DNA of 64,000 nucleotides, taken from the NCBI RefSeq assembly GCF_900110605.1, contig NZ_FOFI01000002.1, positions 310,001 through 374,000 of the forward strand, in the 5' to 3' direction. Positions 27,352 through 37,828 of this stretch are shown in pieces. Each line of letters starts with the position of its first letter. The first letter of the stretch is position 1. The notes under the pieces were generated by a model, which was given only the letters and a program-made list of their open reading frames with translations, searched no databases and was not told the origin of the DNA. A program made the translations under genes and the position numbers. The DNA comes from Epilithonimonas lactis (GTDB taxonomy: Bacteria > Bacteroidota > Bacteroidia > Flavobacteriales > Weeksellaceae).

Positions 27352-28638
27352 TTATCTGCTTTTGATGTCAAGATAATCTCTTTCTGTAGCACCTTGGTAG
27401 ATCTGTCTTGGTCTTCCGATCGGATCACCTTTCAATCTCATTTCTCTCCACTGAGCGATCCATCCTGGCAATCTTCCTAATGCGAACATTACGGTGAACA
27501 TTTCTGTAGGGATTCCCAAAGCTCTGTAGATGATTCCTGAGTAGAAATCTACGTTTGGATATAATTTTCTTTCGATGAAGTATTCGTCTTCCAAAGCTAC
27601 TTTTTCCAACTGCATTGCAATATCAAGTGCTTTATCTTGGATTCCTAGTTTTCCTAAGATATCGTCTGCCGCTTTTTTGATGATCTTCGCTCTTGGGTCA
27701 AAGTTTTTGTAAACTCTGTGACCAAAGCCCATCAAACGGAAGCTGTCATTTTTATCTTTAGCTTTTTCAACCCATTTGTTCACGTCTCCACCATCTTTTT
27801 CAATCAACTCAAGCATTTCGATAACTGCTTGGTTTGCACCACCGTGAAGTGGGCCCCAAAGTGCAGAAACTCCAGAAGAGATAGAAGCGAAAAGACCTGT
27901 GTGAGCAGAACCAACCATTCTTACTGTAGAAGTAGAACAGTTTTGCTCGTGATCGGCGTGAAGGATCAATAATTTGTCCAAAGCTGCAACCACAACCGGA
28001 TCCATCACAAACTCCTGATTAGGAAGTTTGAAAGCCATTTTGTAGAAATTCTCTACATAATTAAGGCTATTGTCACCGTGGTTAATTGGTAAACCTTGTG
28101 TTTTTCTGTAGGTCCAAGCACAAAGGTGAGAGAATTTTGCAATCATCAATTCTGATGCATAATCCAATTCTTCCTTAGATTTCACATCTACCGCTTTCGG
28201 GTTGAAAGCCGTCAATGCGGAAGTCAAAGAAGACAAAACACCCATTGGATGCGCAGAACGAGGAAAAACATCAATCAGTTTTTTAAGCTCATCTGCAACA
28301 AAATTATATTTCTTGATGTTGTTTTCGAAGCTGTTGAACTGCTCTGCTTTTGGTAATTCTCCGTGAAGCAAAAGATACATTACTTCCGTAAAATTAGATT
28401 TCTCAGCGATCTGCTCGATAGGATAACCTCTGTACAACAATTCTCCTTTATCACCGTCTAGGTAAGTAATTTCACTAATGGTAGCACCTGTGTTTTTGTA
28501 ACCAAGATCCAAAGTGATCAATCCCGTTTGGTCTCTCAGTTTGGAAATATCAATTCCTCTGTCTCCGATAGTACTATCTACGATCGGATACTCGAAACTT
28601 TTCCCGTCGTAATTTAATATAACTTTGTTATCTGACAT
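27352..28638 (-). CDS. gltA: Citrate synthase
   Basis: 428 residues, type II length. It condenses acetyl-CoA and oxaloacetate at the entry of the TCA cycle. Catalytic regions are visible: 'HADHEQNCSTSTVRMVGS' near 233, 'GPLHGGANQAV' near 265 with the active histidine, and 'MGFGHRVYKNFDPRA' near 306 with the second histidine; the aspartate follows in 'YPNVDFYSG'. The gene is flanked by terminators of its own and of eno, and is probably monocistronic. Confidence 0.97.
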   Translation of the reverse strand: MSDNKVILNYDGKSFEYPIVDSTIGDRGIDISKLRDQTGLITLDLGYKNTGATISEITYLDGDKGELLYRGYPIEQIAEKSNFTEVMYLLLHGELPKAEQFNSFENNIKKYNFVADELKKLIDVFPRSAHPMGVLSSLTSALTAFNPKAVDVKSKEELDYASELMIAKFSHLCAWTYRKTQGLPINHGDNSLNYVENFYKMAFKLPNQEFVMDPVVVAALDKLLILHADHEQNCSTSTVRMVGSAHTGLFASISSGVSALWGPLHGGANQAVIEMLELIEKDGGDVNKWVEKAKDKNDSFRLMGFGHRVYKNFDPRAKIIKKAADDILGKLGIQDKALDIAMQLEKVALEDEYFIERKLYPNVDFYSGIIYRALGIPTEMFTVMFALGRLPGWIAQWREMRLKGDPIGRPRQIYQGATERDYLDIKSR

Positions 28639-28800
28639 TATAAAAATATTTATGTGTTAAATATAACACTTTACTCGGAAATGGTCAACTGACAAAAGTC
28701 ATATCTTCTAATTGATTCTATTAATGTCAATAATTGAACAAATGAAAACATTTATTATTAATAATTAATCAAAATAAAACATTGATTTACAATTACATAA

Positions 28801-28836
28801 AAATAAAAAGGCATCTGAATTTCTCCAAATGCCTTT
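28801..28836 (-). terminator. Terminator after eno
   Basis: Eleven-base arms (one G-T pair) at 28826-28836 and 28807-28817 in plus coordinates, followed on the minus strand by a T-rich tract. Confidence 0.8.
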
Positions 28837-28856
28837 TATATTAATTTAAAAATTAA

Positions 28857-30191
<1,335 letters not shown>

Positions 30192-30203
30192 TTAAAAGCA
30201 TTG

Positions 30204-30211
30204 CAAATTTA
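30204..30211 (-). promoter_or_regulatory. Candidate -7 box of eno
   Basis: TAAATTTG on the minus strand fits TAnnTTTG. No TTG at the expected -33 position. Confidence 0.4.
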
Positions 30212-30272
30212 AACATTTTAAATATATTATGTATCGAATCAGTTTAGAGTTTCATTTACATTATATTAAGGA

Positions 30273-30665
30273 TTAATTCAAAATCCGGTATTTTACTTTT
30301 ACAATTCCTTCATTCAGGTCGGCGATCTTTTTAAAAGCGCCTTGGCTGAGGTCAAATTCTCTTGACGGCTTTAAAGGTCCTCGGTCGTTCACAGTGATGA
30401 TGACGGATTTGTCATTCTCAACATTTACGATTTCCACCCTTGTTCCAAATGAAAGTGATTTGTGTGCGCCTATAAGTTTGGAATGTCTGTAGGTTTCGCC
30501 GCTTGCCGTTCTGTTCCCATTGAATTTGTCGGCGTAATAAGAAACAGTGGTCGACCTGTAAGAACTACTAGCAGAATTCCGACTTCCGCACGAAATTACA
30601 AAAAGCGCAAGTAGGAATATGTAAATTTTAAACGCATATTGTGAGGTTTTTAATAAAGTTTTCAT
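30273..30665 (-). CDS. RlpA-like septal-ring lipoprotein
   Basis: 130 residues. An N-terminal hydrophobic leader ends in V-I-S-C-G-S, a lipobox. The rest is a double-psi beta-barrel: 'SYYADKFNGNRTASGE' near 42, 'HKSLSFGTRVEIV' near 68, and 'VNDRGPL..REFDLSQGAFK' near 92, with the catalytic aspartate in NDRGP. RlpA proteins are lytic transglycosylases cutting peptidoglycan glycan strands lacking stem peptides. The SPOR domain of the enterobacterial protein is absent, which is common for the short Bacteroidota forms. Confidence 0.9.
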   Translation of the reverse strand: MKTLLKTSQYAFKIYIFLLALFVISCGSRNSASSSYRSTTVSYYADKFNGNRTASGETYRHSKLIGAHKSLSFGTRVEIVNVENDKSVIITVNDRGPLKPSREFDLSQGAFKKIADLNEGIVKVKYRILN

Positions 30666-30797
30666 AATTATAATTTACAATGGTTAATAAATGCACGTTA
30701 TAAATGTTAATTATTCATTAATATTTTGTTTATATTGCAGAAATTTCTAAATTAGATTTTTAAATCAAATTAGAGATTAAAAAATAATCTCCTTTAA

Positions 30798-31565
30798 ATG
30801 AATTACGAAAGTATAAAATTAACGATAGAAAGAAAAATCGCCGTTGTCACAATCAACCGACCAGAGAGCTTAAACGCCTTGAACACTCAGGTTTTTAATG
30901 ATTTGGAAAACGTGTTTGATTTTCTTGAAAATGAGAAAACCGTGAACTGTGTCATCGTAACCGGAAGTGGGGAGAAATCCTTCGTTGCAGGTGCAGACAT
31001 CAAGGAGTTTTCAAATTTCAGTCAGGAAAAAGCGACCGAGCTATCAAAAAGGGGACATTTTGTTTTTAACAGAATAGAAAATCTGAGCAAACCGGTCATT
31101 GCAGCAGTCAATGGTTTTGCTTTGGGTGGCGGATTGGAATTGGCAATGGCTTGTCATCTAAGATACGCTTCCGAAAATGCAAAGCTTGGTCTGCCAGAAG
31201 TAACTTTGGGATTGATTCCCGGTTATGGAGGAACGCAAAGATTGCCGAAATTAGTTGGCAAAGGAATTGCAAATGAAATGATTTTCTCTGCTAAAATGAT
31301 TTCTGCAGAAAAAGCCAAATTGATTGGTTTGGTGAATGAAGTTTTTTCTCTCGAAGAATTGCTTCCGAAAACGCAGGAATTGGCAGAACAAATTGTGAAA
31401 AACTCGCCACAAGGCATTGCACAAGCAATAAAAGCAGTCAATGCAAGTGACAAGGAAAATGGAATGGAAAGTGAAATCAATTCTTTTGGAGAATTGTTCG
31501 CTCAAGGAGATTTTAAAGAAGGTGTTTCGGCTTTTCTGGAAAAAAGGAAGCCTGCTTTCGATTAA
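30798..31565 (+). CDS. Enoyl-CoA hydratase (crotonase family)
   Basis: 255 residues. It hydrates 2-enoyl-CoA to 3-hydroxyacyl-CoA. Both catalytic glutamates are in their usual settings: GGGLELAMACH near 115 and GLPEVTLGLIPG near 136. The oxyanion-hole segment 'AGADIKEF' and 'GYGGTQRLPKLVG' are also present. Substrate chain length cannot be judged. Ten bases separate it from the dCMP deaminase gene, and xerD follows, so the three probably share a transcript. Confidence 0.92.
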   Translation: MNYESIKLTIERKIAVVTINRPESLNALNTQVFNDLENVFDFLENEKTVNCVIVTGSGEKSFVAGADIKEFSNFSQEKATELSKRGHFVFNRIENLSKPVIAAVNGFALGGGLELAMACHLRYASENAKLGLPEVTLGLIPGYGGTQRLPKLVGKGIANEMIFSAKMISAEKAKLIGLVNEVFSLEELLPKTQELAEQIVKNSPQGIAQAIKAVNASDKENGMESEINSFGELFAQGDFKEGVSAFLEKRKPAFD

Positions 31566-31574
31566 ATGTAAAGA

Positions 31575-32006
31575 ATGGATTATAACAAATTCGATATTGC
31601 TTACCTGAAGATGGCGTCCGAATGGGCAAACCTGTCTTACTGTAAGCGGAAAAAAGTGGGAGCACTTATCGTGAAAGACCGAATGATAATCTCCGACGGA
31701 TACAATGGAACGCCTTCCGGTTTTGAAAACAACTGCGAAGACGAAGAAGGGAAAACCAATTGGTTTGTGCTACACGCAGAGGCCAACGCCATTTTGAAGA
31801 TTGCCAGCAGTACGCAATCCTGCAAAGACGCAACATTGTACATCACGATGTCGCCTTGCAAGGAGTGCAGCAAATTGATTTTACAGGCAGGCATCAGCAA
31901 AGTGGTCTATATGACGGTTTACTCAGACGACAGTGGATTGGAATTTTTGAAAAACGCAGGCATTGAAACTTTAAATATAACAGAACAAGAATTATATACT
32001 TTATGA
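31575..32006 (+). CDS. dCMP deaminase
   Basis: 143 residues. It deaminates dCMP to dUMP for thymidylate synthesis. The zinc site is H67 and E69 (HAEANA) with C95 and C98 (SPCKEC). The substrate-side segment 'SYCKRKKVGALIVKD' and 'GYNGTPSGF' are typical of deoxycytidylate rather than cytidine deaminases. It lies between the crotonase gene and xerD. Confidence 0.93.
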   Translation: MDYNKFDIAYLKMASEWANLSYCKRKKVGALIVKDRMIISDGYNGTPSGFENNCEDEEGKTNWFVLHAEANAILKIASSTQSCKDATLYITMSPCKECSKLILQAGISKVVYMTVYSDDSGLEFLKNAGIETLNITEQELYTL

Positions 32007-32052
32007 TAGGATAACTACTTTTTTTTACAAACAATTAATTAAAAACACAAAT

Positions 32053-32964
32053 ATGAACTGGTCCGAAAAAATTACAGACTTCTCAAATTTTCTAAAATTT
32101 GAGAAAAGTTTCTCCGACAATACACTTGACGCGTACGTGAGAGATATCAAAAAGCTGGAAAGCTTTGCTATTACTGATTTAGGAGAAATCTCTCCACAGA
32201 ATATCAGCTACGAAAACCTTCAGGAGTACATCTACCAATTATCCAAAAACAAAATCAGCGAACGCTCGCAGGCAAGAGGAATCTCGTCTATCAAGGCTTT
32301 TTTCAAATTTCTTTTGGAAGAAGAGTACAGAGATGATAATCCTGCGTCACTATTAGAAGGTCCAAAATTAGGCCTTTATCTACCCGACACTTTGAGCATT
32401 GATGACATCGACAGAATCATCGAAAACATTGAAAAACACACAGATATCGGCAGAAGAAATCAATGCATTTTGGAAGTTCTTTATGGTTGTGGACTGCGTG
32501 TTTCGGAATTGGTGGATTTGAAAATCTCTAATATCAATTTCAAAGAAAACTTCATCATCGTAGAAGGAAAAGGCGAAAAAACAAGATTGGTTCCTTTGGC
32601 CAAATCTACTGCAGAGTGCATTTTGGATTACATCAAAAATGTAAGAGCCTTGGGAAAAATCAACAAAAAATTCGAAGATATTCTTTTCCTGAATACGAGA
32701 GGAACGAATATGTCCAGAGTAATTGTCTTCATTATCATTAAGGAATTGACGCAGAAAGCTGGCATCAACAAGAGTATTTCGCCGCACACTTTCCGTCATT
32801 CTTTTGCGACGCATTTGTTGCAAAATGGTGCAGATTTGAGATTTATCCAGGAAATGTTGGGTCACAGCAGCATTACAACGACTCAGGTTTATACGCATTT
32901 GAAAACCGAGGAATTGAGAGATGTTATCATCCAATTTCACCCTAGAAATAGAAAAGCGGTTTAA
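32053..32964 (+). CDS. xerD: Tyrosine recombinase XerD
   Basis: 303 residues. N-terminal SAM-like core-binding domain (1-95) and C-terminal catalytic domain with R149 (YGCGLRVSE), K173, H245 and R248 (HTFRHSFATH), H271 (LGHSSI) and nucleophile Y280. It acts with a partner recombinase at dif to resolve chromosome dimers. Length, the conserved 'LLQNGADLRFIQEMLGH' segment and the housekeeping neighbours argue for XerD rather than a phage or transposon integrase. Confidence 0.94.
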   Translation: MNWSEKITDFSNFLKFEKSFSDNTLDAYVRDIKKLESFAITDLGEISPQNISYENLQEYIYQLSKNKISERSQARGISSIKAFFKFLLEEEYRDDNPASLLEGPKLGLYLPDTLSIDDIDRIIENIEKHTDIGRRNQCILEVLYGCGLRVSELVDLKISNINFKENFIIVEGKGEKTRLVPLAKSTAECILDYIKNVRALGKINKKFEDILFLNTRGTNMSRVIVFIIIKELTQKAGINKSISPHTFRHSFATHLLQNGADLRFIQEMLGHSSITTTQVYTHLKTEELRDVIIQFHPRNRKAV

Positions 32965-32986
32965 TCAAAAGCCTTATATAATTCTT

Positions 32987-33023
32987 AAAACCATCTTGTA
33001 ATTTCAGGATGGTTTTTGTTTTT
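32987..33023 (+). terminator. Terminator after xerD
   Basis: AAAACCATC (32987-32995) pairs with GATGGTTTT (33008-33016), followed by T-rich sequence. Confidence 0.8.
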
Positions 33024-33054
33024 AAAATTGACCTTATTTCATTAATTTTATCCA

Positions 33055-33570
33055 ATGGAAAATCTGAAATTCTGCCCAAAATGCGGACACGAAACTTTGA
33101 AATGGAATAACAGCGTCAAGTTCAGTTGCAGCAACTGCGATTTTGTTTTGTATCATAATACAGCAGCAGCGGTTGCAGTCATCATCAAACACGATAACGA
33201 ATTATTTTTCACAGTCAGAAATCAGGAACCTGGAAAAGGAAAATTGGATTTACCAGGCGGTTTTTGCGACCCAAAAGAAAGTGCTGAAGAAACCTGCGCC
33301 AGAGAACTTTTTGAAGAATTAGAATTGAGAATTAATGTAGAAAAACTGAGATATCTGGGAAGCAGACCAAACATTTATCCATACAAAAACATCAGTTACA
33401 ATACGATGGATTTGTTTTATGAGTATGAAGTTGATGAAAAATTTGAAATCAAAATAGAAGAATCCGAAATCTCTGAAGGCATCTGGATTCCCATTTCGGG
33501 AATTGATATCGACAAAATCGCTTTCGAATCTCAGAAAGATTTTATTAAAAATAATTTCAGTAAAATTTAA
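33055..33570 (+). CDS. NUDIX hydrolase with zinc ribbon
   Basis: 171 residues. The zinc ribbon has C-P-K-C near 6-9 and C-S-N-C near 27-30. The NUDIX box GGFCDPKESAEETCARELFEE is at about 63-83 and supplies the R-E-x-x-E-E metal-binding helix. The arrangement resembles NudC/MutT-like NADH or nucleotide pyrophosphatases with an N-terminal ribbon. The exact diphosphate substrate is unknown. Confidence 0.88.
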   Translation: MENLKFCPKCGHETLKWNNSVKFSCSNCDFVLYHNTAAAVAVIIKHDNELFFTVRNQEPGKGKLDLPGGFCDPKESAEETCARELFEELELRINVEKLRYLGSRPNIYPYKNISYNTMDLFYEYEVDEKFEIKIEESEISEGIWIPISGIDIDKIAFESQKDFIKNNFSKI

Positions 33571-33574
33571 ATAA

Positions 33575-33605
33575 AAAACCGTTTCGCTTAATACGAAACG
33601 GTTTT
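33575..33605. terminator. Bidirectional terminator between the NUDIX and thioredoxin-like genes
   Basis: Perfect 12-bp arms (33575-33586 and 33594-33605) with a 7-base loop; poly-A and T-rich flanks serve both converging genes. Confidence 0.88.
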
Positions 33606-33639
33606 ATTTATCTAATTTCTAAAGTCTAATCTCTAACTT

Positions 33640-34203
33640 CTAGATTTGTTTCCACTTGATGTTACAGCCTAAACTTGGTCTTTGGAAATCTTCTTGGTCT
33701 TGTCCGGCCAAATGATTTTCAAACGCAATCACCAAATCCTCACCAGTAATTTCCTTCTGATTTCCTGGTCTGGAATCATCCATTTGTCCGCGATAGATTA
33801 ATTTCAGATTCTCATCAAAGAAATAAAAATCTGGTGTACACGCGGCGTCAAATGCTTTTGCAACATCTTGACTTTCGTCGTAGAGATAAGGGAATTTCAA
33901 AGCTTTTTCTTCTACAAATTCCACCATCATCTCCGGAGAATCTGCAGGATATCTGTCCACATCGTTGGAATTAATTCCAATAAATTCAATGCCTTGAGAT
34001 TTGTAATCTTCGTACAATTCCTCCAAAACATCGATGATGTGAAGCACAAACGGACAATGATTGCACATAAAAACCACCAAAGTTCCTTTCTTCCCTTTCA
34101 GAGATTCCAGACTTTGGATTTCGTTATTTTTTACAGGATTCGGAAGGCTGAAATCTGGCGCTTTCGTTCCTAGAGCCAACATATTTGATTGTGTATTTGA
34201 CAT
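33640..34203 (-). CDS. Thioredoxin-family protein (AhpC/TSA-like)
   Basis: 187 residues. A thioredoxin fold with the redox motif C47-N-H-C50 in 'VVFMCNHCPFV', preceded by 'APDFSLPNP' as in AhpC/TSA and resA-like proteins. No signal peptide, so it is probably cytosolic. Conserved 'GINSNDVDRYPADSPE' and 'CTPDFYFFD' identify the widespread thioredoxin-like subfamily that is often annotated as a peroxiredoxin. Substrate is not known. Confidence 0.88.
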   Translation of the reverse strand: MSNTQSNMLALGTKAPDFSLPNPVKNNEIQSLESLKGKKGTLVVFMCNHCPFVLHIIDVLEELYEDYKSQGIEFIGINSNDVDRYPADSPEMMVEFVEEKALKFPYLYDESQDVAKAFDAACTPDFYFFDENLKLIYRGQMDDSRPGNQKEITGEDLVIAFENHLAGQDQEDFQRPSLGCNIKWKQI

Positions 34204-34238
34204 AATTTTTATTTAATGTAACAATATTAAAGTTTAAC

Positions 34239-34296
34239 AATTTACCAATTTTGCGATTCTAATTGTTAGAATGGTAAATTTTCACATTGGTAAATT
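34239..34296. repeat. TTTACCAAT-type inverted repeat at the end of miaA
   Basis: AATTTACCAAT (34239-34249) is repeated inverted as ATTGGTAAATT (34286-34296), the second copy lying in the last codons of miaA. The same word occurs in the metH intergenic repeat at 43559-43624. Confidence 0.45.
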
Positions 34297-35184
34297 CTTG
34301 AGCAAAGATAATGCTTCTTCCACAGAATTATCATAATTCACCCAATTCACATTTCCCAATTTTCGGTTCCACGTCATTTGGCGTTTGGCGTATCGGCGGG
34401 AATTCTTCTTGATTTCAGAAACGGCGAAATCCAAATCCCATTCGCCATCAAAATATTTGAACAACTCCGAATAACCAACTGTTTGAAGCGCGACTTTATC
34501 TTTATGAGCTATCAATCCTTTGGCTTCTTCCAGCAAACCATTTTCCATCATTATATCAACGCGCCGATTGATTCTTTCATAAATCACTTCCCTTGGTGCC
34601 TCAATTCCAATTCTAAATGTCTCAAAATGACGCTGAGGTTTTGGTAAACTAAGATTTTCGGTGTAGGTTTTTCCCGTTTGCCAGATAATGTCGATTGCTC
34701 TCAACAAACGCCTTGAATTGTCTTTATCAACAACCGAAAAATATTCCGGGTCAAGTTCTGACAATAATTTTTGTAAAGGTTCAATCCCTTGATTTTCAAA
34801 AATATCAATCAGTTTTTTTTGATTTTCCTCGTCTGCTTCTGGTAAATCGTTCAATCCTTCTACAACGGCTTTCTCGTACATTCCGCTTCCGCCAACCATT
34901 ATGGCGACATCTTTTTCGGCGAAAATCTCATCCAGCTTTTCAATCGCTTCGTGTTCGTACAAACCAATCGAATAATAATCATCGATGCTGAGATTCCCTA
35001 CAAAATGATGTCTTGCCTCGGCCAATTCAGATTCCGTCGGCATTGCAGTTCCGATTTTCATCTCACGATAAAACTGACGAGAATCGCACGAAATAATTTC
35101 CGTCCCGAGATGATTTGCCAAATCGATGGCCAATCTGGTTTTCCCGATTCCTGTAGTTCCGACGATGGAGATAAGACGTTTCAA
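34282..35184 (-). CDS. miaA: tRNA dimethylallyltransferase
   Basis: 300 residues. It adds a dimethylallyl group to A37 of tRNAs reading UNN codons; miaB at 54895 performs the next step. P-loop G-T-T-G-I-G-K-T-R is at residues 8-16. 'SCDSRQFYREMKIGTAMP' and 'VGGSGMYEKAVVEG' match the DMAPP- and tRNA-binding regions, and 'RYAKRQMTWNRK' is near the C-terminus. A -7 box TAAATTTG lies 13 bases upstream of the ATG. Confidence 0.96.
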   Translation of the reverse strand: MKRLISIVGTTGIGKTRLAIDLANHLGTEIISCDSRQFYREMKIGTAMPTESELAEARHHFVGNLSIDDYYSIGLYEHEAIEKLDEIFAEKDVAIMVGGSGMYEKAVVEGLNDLPEADEENQKKLIDIFENQGIEPLQKLLSELDPEYFSVVDKDNSRRLLRAIDIIWQTGKTYTENLSLPKPQRHFETFRIGIEAPREVIYERINRRVDIMMENGLLEEAKGLIAHKDKVALQTVGYSELFKYFDGEWDLDFAVSEIKKNSRRYAKRQMTWNRKLGNVNWVNYDNSVEEALSLLKNLPM

Positions 35185-35197
35185 AAAAGTATTTTTG

Positions 35198-35205
35198 CAA
35201 ATTTA
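35198..35205 (-). promoter_or_regulatory. Candidate -7 box of miaA
   Basis: TAAATTTG on the minus strand fits TAnnTTTG. No clear -33 element is seen. Confidence 0.4.
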
Positions 35206-35419
35206 CGAAATGTGAAATTCTTCCCGCATTATATTTCAACGTAAAGGCGTAAAATTCTTTTCAACTTACCTGTTGCAAGTCGCAAATCAAATCGCTTTAA
35301 GAATAACAGAATCCTCAAAATTGGCGACTTGTAGCATTTGATTTTAAAAATAGATTTGCGCCTTTGCGATAAAATTTCTTTTAGATTTAAAATAATTATT
35401 ACTTAATTTTACCATCATT

Positions 35420-36583
35420 ATGGCTTTAAGATTATCTGCATCCAAACTTCCCGACGTGAAAACCACGATTTTCACAGAAATGTCTTTGTTGGCACAACAG
35501 GAAAACGCCGTCAATCTTTCGCAAGGATTTCCGGATTATCAAGCTGATGAAAATCTTCTGAAATACTTGGGCGATTTTGCCAAAGAAGGTTACAATCAAT
35601 ATGCACCGTTGTTTGGAATCAAGGAACTTCGGGAAGAGATTTCGAGGAAGTTCAGTTCGCAATATCAGGTTAATTATCATCCGGATGCTGAAATTAATAT
35701 TACAGCTGGCGCAACGCAAGGAATTTTCACCGTGATTTCTGCGTTTGTTGAAAAAGATGATGAAGTGATTATCTTCGAACCAGCGTACGATTGCTACGAA
35801 CCTGCGATTATTCTGAATGGTGGAATCGTGAAAAATGTCAAAATGCTTTATCCGGATTACAAAATCAATTGGACCGAAGTGAAAAATCTGGTTTCCGAAA
35901 AGACCAAAATGATTATCATTAACAATCCCAATAATCCTTCTGGGAAAATATTGAAACAAAATGACATTGAGGAATTAATTAAAATTGTAAAAGACACCAA
36001 CATCATTATTCTAAGCGATGAAGTTTATGAAAACATTACTTTTGACGGAAAATCTCATTTGACGTTAGCCAAATATTCAGAATTGAAGGAACGCACTTTT
36101 GTTGTTGGCTCATTTGGAAAACTGCTTCACATCACGGGTTGGAAAATCGGTTATATTCTCGCGCCCGAACAACTGATGAATGAGTTCCGAAAAGTCCATC
36201 AATACAATGTTTTCTGCGTGAATACGCCTGCTCAATTTGCGATTGCAAAATATCTTCAAAACATTCAGGATTTTTCTCAAACCTCCACATTCTTTGAAGA
36301 GAAAAGAAATTATTTGAAAAGTGCTTTATCGGAAACGCCATTTGAATTGTTGGATTGTGAAGGCACCTATTTTCTGTCCGCCCATTTTGGTTCGATTTCT
36401 GATATGCAAGACAAGGATTTTTGCTATTGGCTCACAAAAGAATACAAAGTCGCAACAATTCCATTTTCAGCATTTTACAAAGATAAAACTGATGAAAAGG
36501 TCATCCGATTTTGTTTCGCCAAAAAACAGGAAACTTTGGACAAAGCCATTGAACAATTAATAAAATTAAAAATAAATAAATGA
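35420..36583 (+). CDS. Methionine/aromatic aminotransferase, class I (YbdL-like)
   Basis: 387 residues, fold type I PLP enzyme. 'NLSQGFPDYQ', 'ITAGATQGIF', 'NPNNPSGKI', 'SDEVYENITFDG' and the PLP-lysine segment 'SFGKLLHITGWKIGYI' (Lys near 234) fit the methionine/kynurenine aminotransferase subgroup, which takes methionine to its 2-oxo acid. Its stop overlaps the ATG of the DUF2911 gene (ATGA), so the two are coupled. Confidence 0.87.
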   Translation: MALRLSASKLPDVKTTIFTEMSLLAQQENAVNLSQGFPDYQADENLLKYLGDFAKEGYNQYAPLFGIKELREEISRKFSSQYQVNYHPDAEINITAGATQGIFTVISAFVEKDDEVIIFEPAYDCYEPAIILNGGIVKNVKMLYPDYKINWTEVKNLVSEKTKMIIINNPNNPSGKILKQNDIEELIKIVKDTNIIILSDEVYENITFDGKSHLTLAKYSELKERTFVVGSFGKLLHITGWKIGYILAPEQLMNEFRKVHQYNVFCVNTPAQFAIAKYLQNIQDFSQTSTFFEEKRNYLKSALSETPFELLDCEGTYFLSAHFGSISDMQDKDFCYWLTKEYKVATIPFSAFYKDKTDEKVIRFCFAKKQETLDKAIEQLIKLKINK

Positions 36584-37146
36584 AAAATTTAATCTTAGCC
36601 GCTTCATTATTAATCGGAGTTAGCGCTTACTCTCAAGCCAAATTAGATGCGACAAAACTAAATTATTTGCCTGCAGACGCAAGTCCAATGGATGCGACCT
36701 ATTATCCGCTTCAGGTGCTTTCTTCAAAGTCAGAAACGCCAAAAGTGAAAGTTGTTTATTCAAGACCTCAGAAAAAGAACAGAGTTGTTTTCGGTAATCT
36801 TATCAAATACGGAGAAATCTGGAGAATGGGAGCGAATGAAAATACGGAAATCAAATTCTATACGCCAGTGAAAATCAATGGAAAAGATATTCCGGCTGGA
36901 ACTTACAGTTTATTCGCTGTTCCAAACGAAAAAGAATGGACCATCGTTCTCAATTCTGATGTTGACAAATGGGGCGCATATGCTTATGATAAGAGCAAGG
37001 ATGTGGTGAGATTCAATGTTCCGGCTGAGAAAACGACTTCTCCTGTTGAATTTTTCTCAATTACTTTTGTACAGACCAAAACAGGCGCAGATTTGTACGC
37101 TGGTTGGGACAATACACAAGTTAAATTCCCGATTGAGTTCAAGTAA
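36580..37146 (+). CDS. DUF2911 exported protein
   Basis: 188 residues. Signal peptide 1-18 (GVSAYSQ). The body matches DUF2911: 'VKVVYSRPQKKNRVVFG', 'WRMGANENTEIKF', 'DIPAGTYSLFAVPNEKEWTIVLN', 'WGAYAYD'. A beta-sandwich is likely; the function is unknown, probably periplasmic. Translationally coupled to the upstream aminotransferase gene. Confidence 0.88.
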   Translation: MKNLILAASLLIGVSAYSQAKLDATKLNYLPADASPMDATYYPLQVLSSKSETPKVKVVYSRPQKKNRVVFGNLIKYGEIWRMGANENTEIKFYTPVKINGKDIPAGTYSLFAVPNEKEWTIVLNSDVDKWGAYAYDKSKDVVRFNVPAEKTTSPVEFFSITFVQTKTGADLYAGWDNTQVKFPIEFK

Positions 37147-37168
37147 TGACCGAGATTTAAAAAAAAGG

Positions 37169-37199
37169 AAGCCTTATCAGATTTTGATAAGGCTTTTTT
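37169..37199 (+). terminator. Terminator after the DUF2911 gene
   Basis: AAGCCTTATCA (37169-37179) and its perfect complement (37185-37195) enclose a 5-base loop, followed by T's. It also faces the converging HAD gene. Confidence 0.85.
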
Positions 37200-37204
37200 G
37201 TGGA

Positions 37205-37828
37205 CTAATATTTTAATAAATCTTCGAATTTTTCTATTTGATATTCAGCATTTTCTATTTTTCCAAAACCATAAGAGGCATAAATAAAATCGACGCCAGC
37301 TTTGTCGGAAGATTCTATGTCCCAAATCGTATCGCCGACATAGACTGGGTTTTGAAGGTCATTTCTTGTGACAATCAATCGAATGTTTTCATCTTTTGGC
37401 AAACCCCGATTTCCAAAACATTCGAAATCCTCGAAATATGAATTTAAGTCGTAAAAATCCAAAAAGCTCTCGATGTAGCCGGAAAGGCAATTGCTGACGA
37501 TGAAAAGACGATGTATCTTGCTGAGCTTTTCTAAAGTTTCTCGGACGTTTGGGAATAATCTTCCGCCCGATTCATTGAGATATTTCTTCTCTCTCGAACT
37601 ATAAATATCTTCAAAATTCTGAAGTTTTTCTTTTGGAATGAAATTGAAATGCTGGGCAAAAATATCATCCATCTTCATTCCTGAGAAATTTCTGATGTCC
37701 AAAGCATTTAAATTGATATCAAAACCAATTTCTACAATGCTGTCATTGAAGGCTCTGACAACAGTTTCCGAAGCGTCCCAAAGTGTTCCGTCCAGGTCAA
37801 AAATTAGACTATCTCTTTCTTCTATCAT
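37205..37828 (-). CDS. HAD-family phosphatase (phosphoglycolate-phosphatase-like)
   Basis: 207 residues. The HAD motif I is F-D-L-D-G-T-L near 10-16, followed by a helical cap (about 20-85), motif II 'FIVSNC' near 110, and motif IV 'VYVGDTIWDIES' near 166. The Gph/PgmB-like cap suggests a small phosphoester substrate. Its start overlaps the end of hutI by four bases, so it is the downstream gene of a two-gene unit. The link to histidine use is unexplained. Confidence 0.87.
   Translation of the reverse strand: MIEERDSLIFDLDGTLWDASETVVRAFNDSIVEIGFDINLNALDIRNFSGMKMDDIFAQHFNFIPKEKLQNFEDIYSSREKKYLNESGGRLFPNVRETLEKLSKIHRLFIVSNCLSGYIESFLDFYDLNSYFEDFECFGNRGLPKDENIRLIVTRNDLQNPVYVGDTIWDIESSDKAGVDFIYASYGFGKIENAEYQIEKFEDLLKY

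Noticed and set aside
32053..32964. xerD as an integrase of a mobile element
   Set aside because: Housekeeping neighbours, standard XerD length and motifs, and no attachment site or phage genes nearby.
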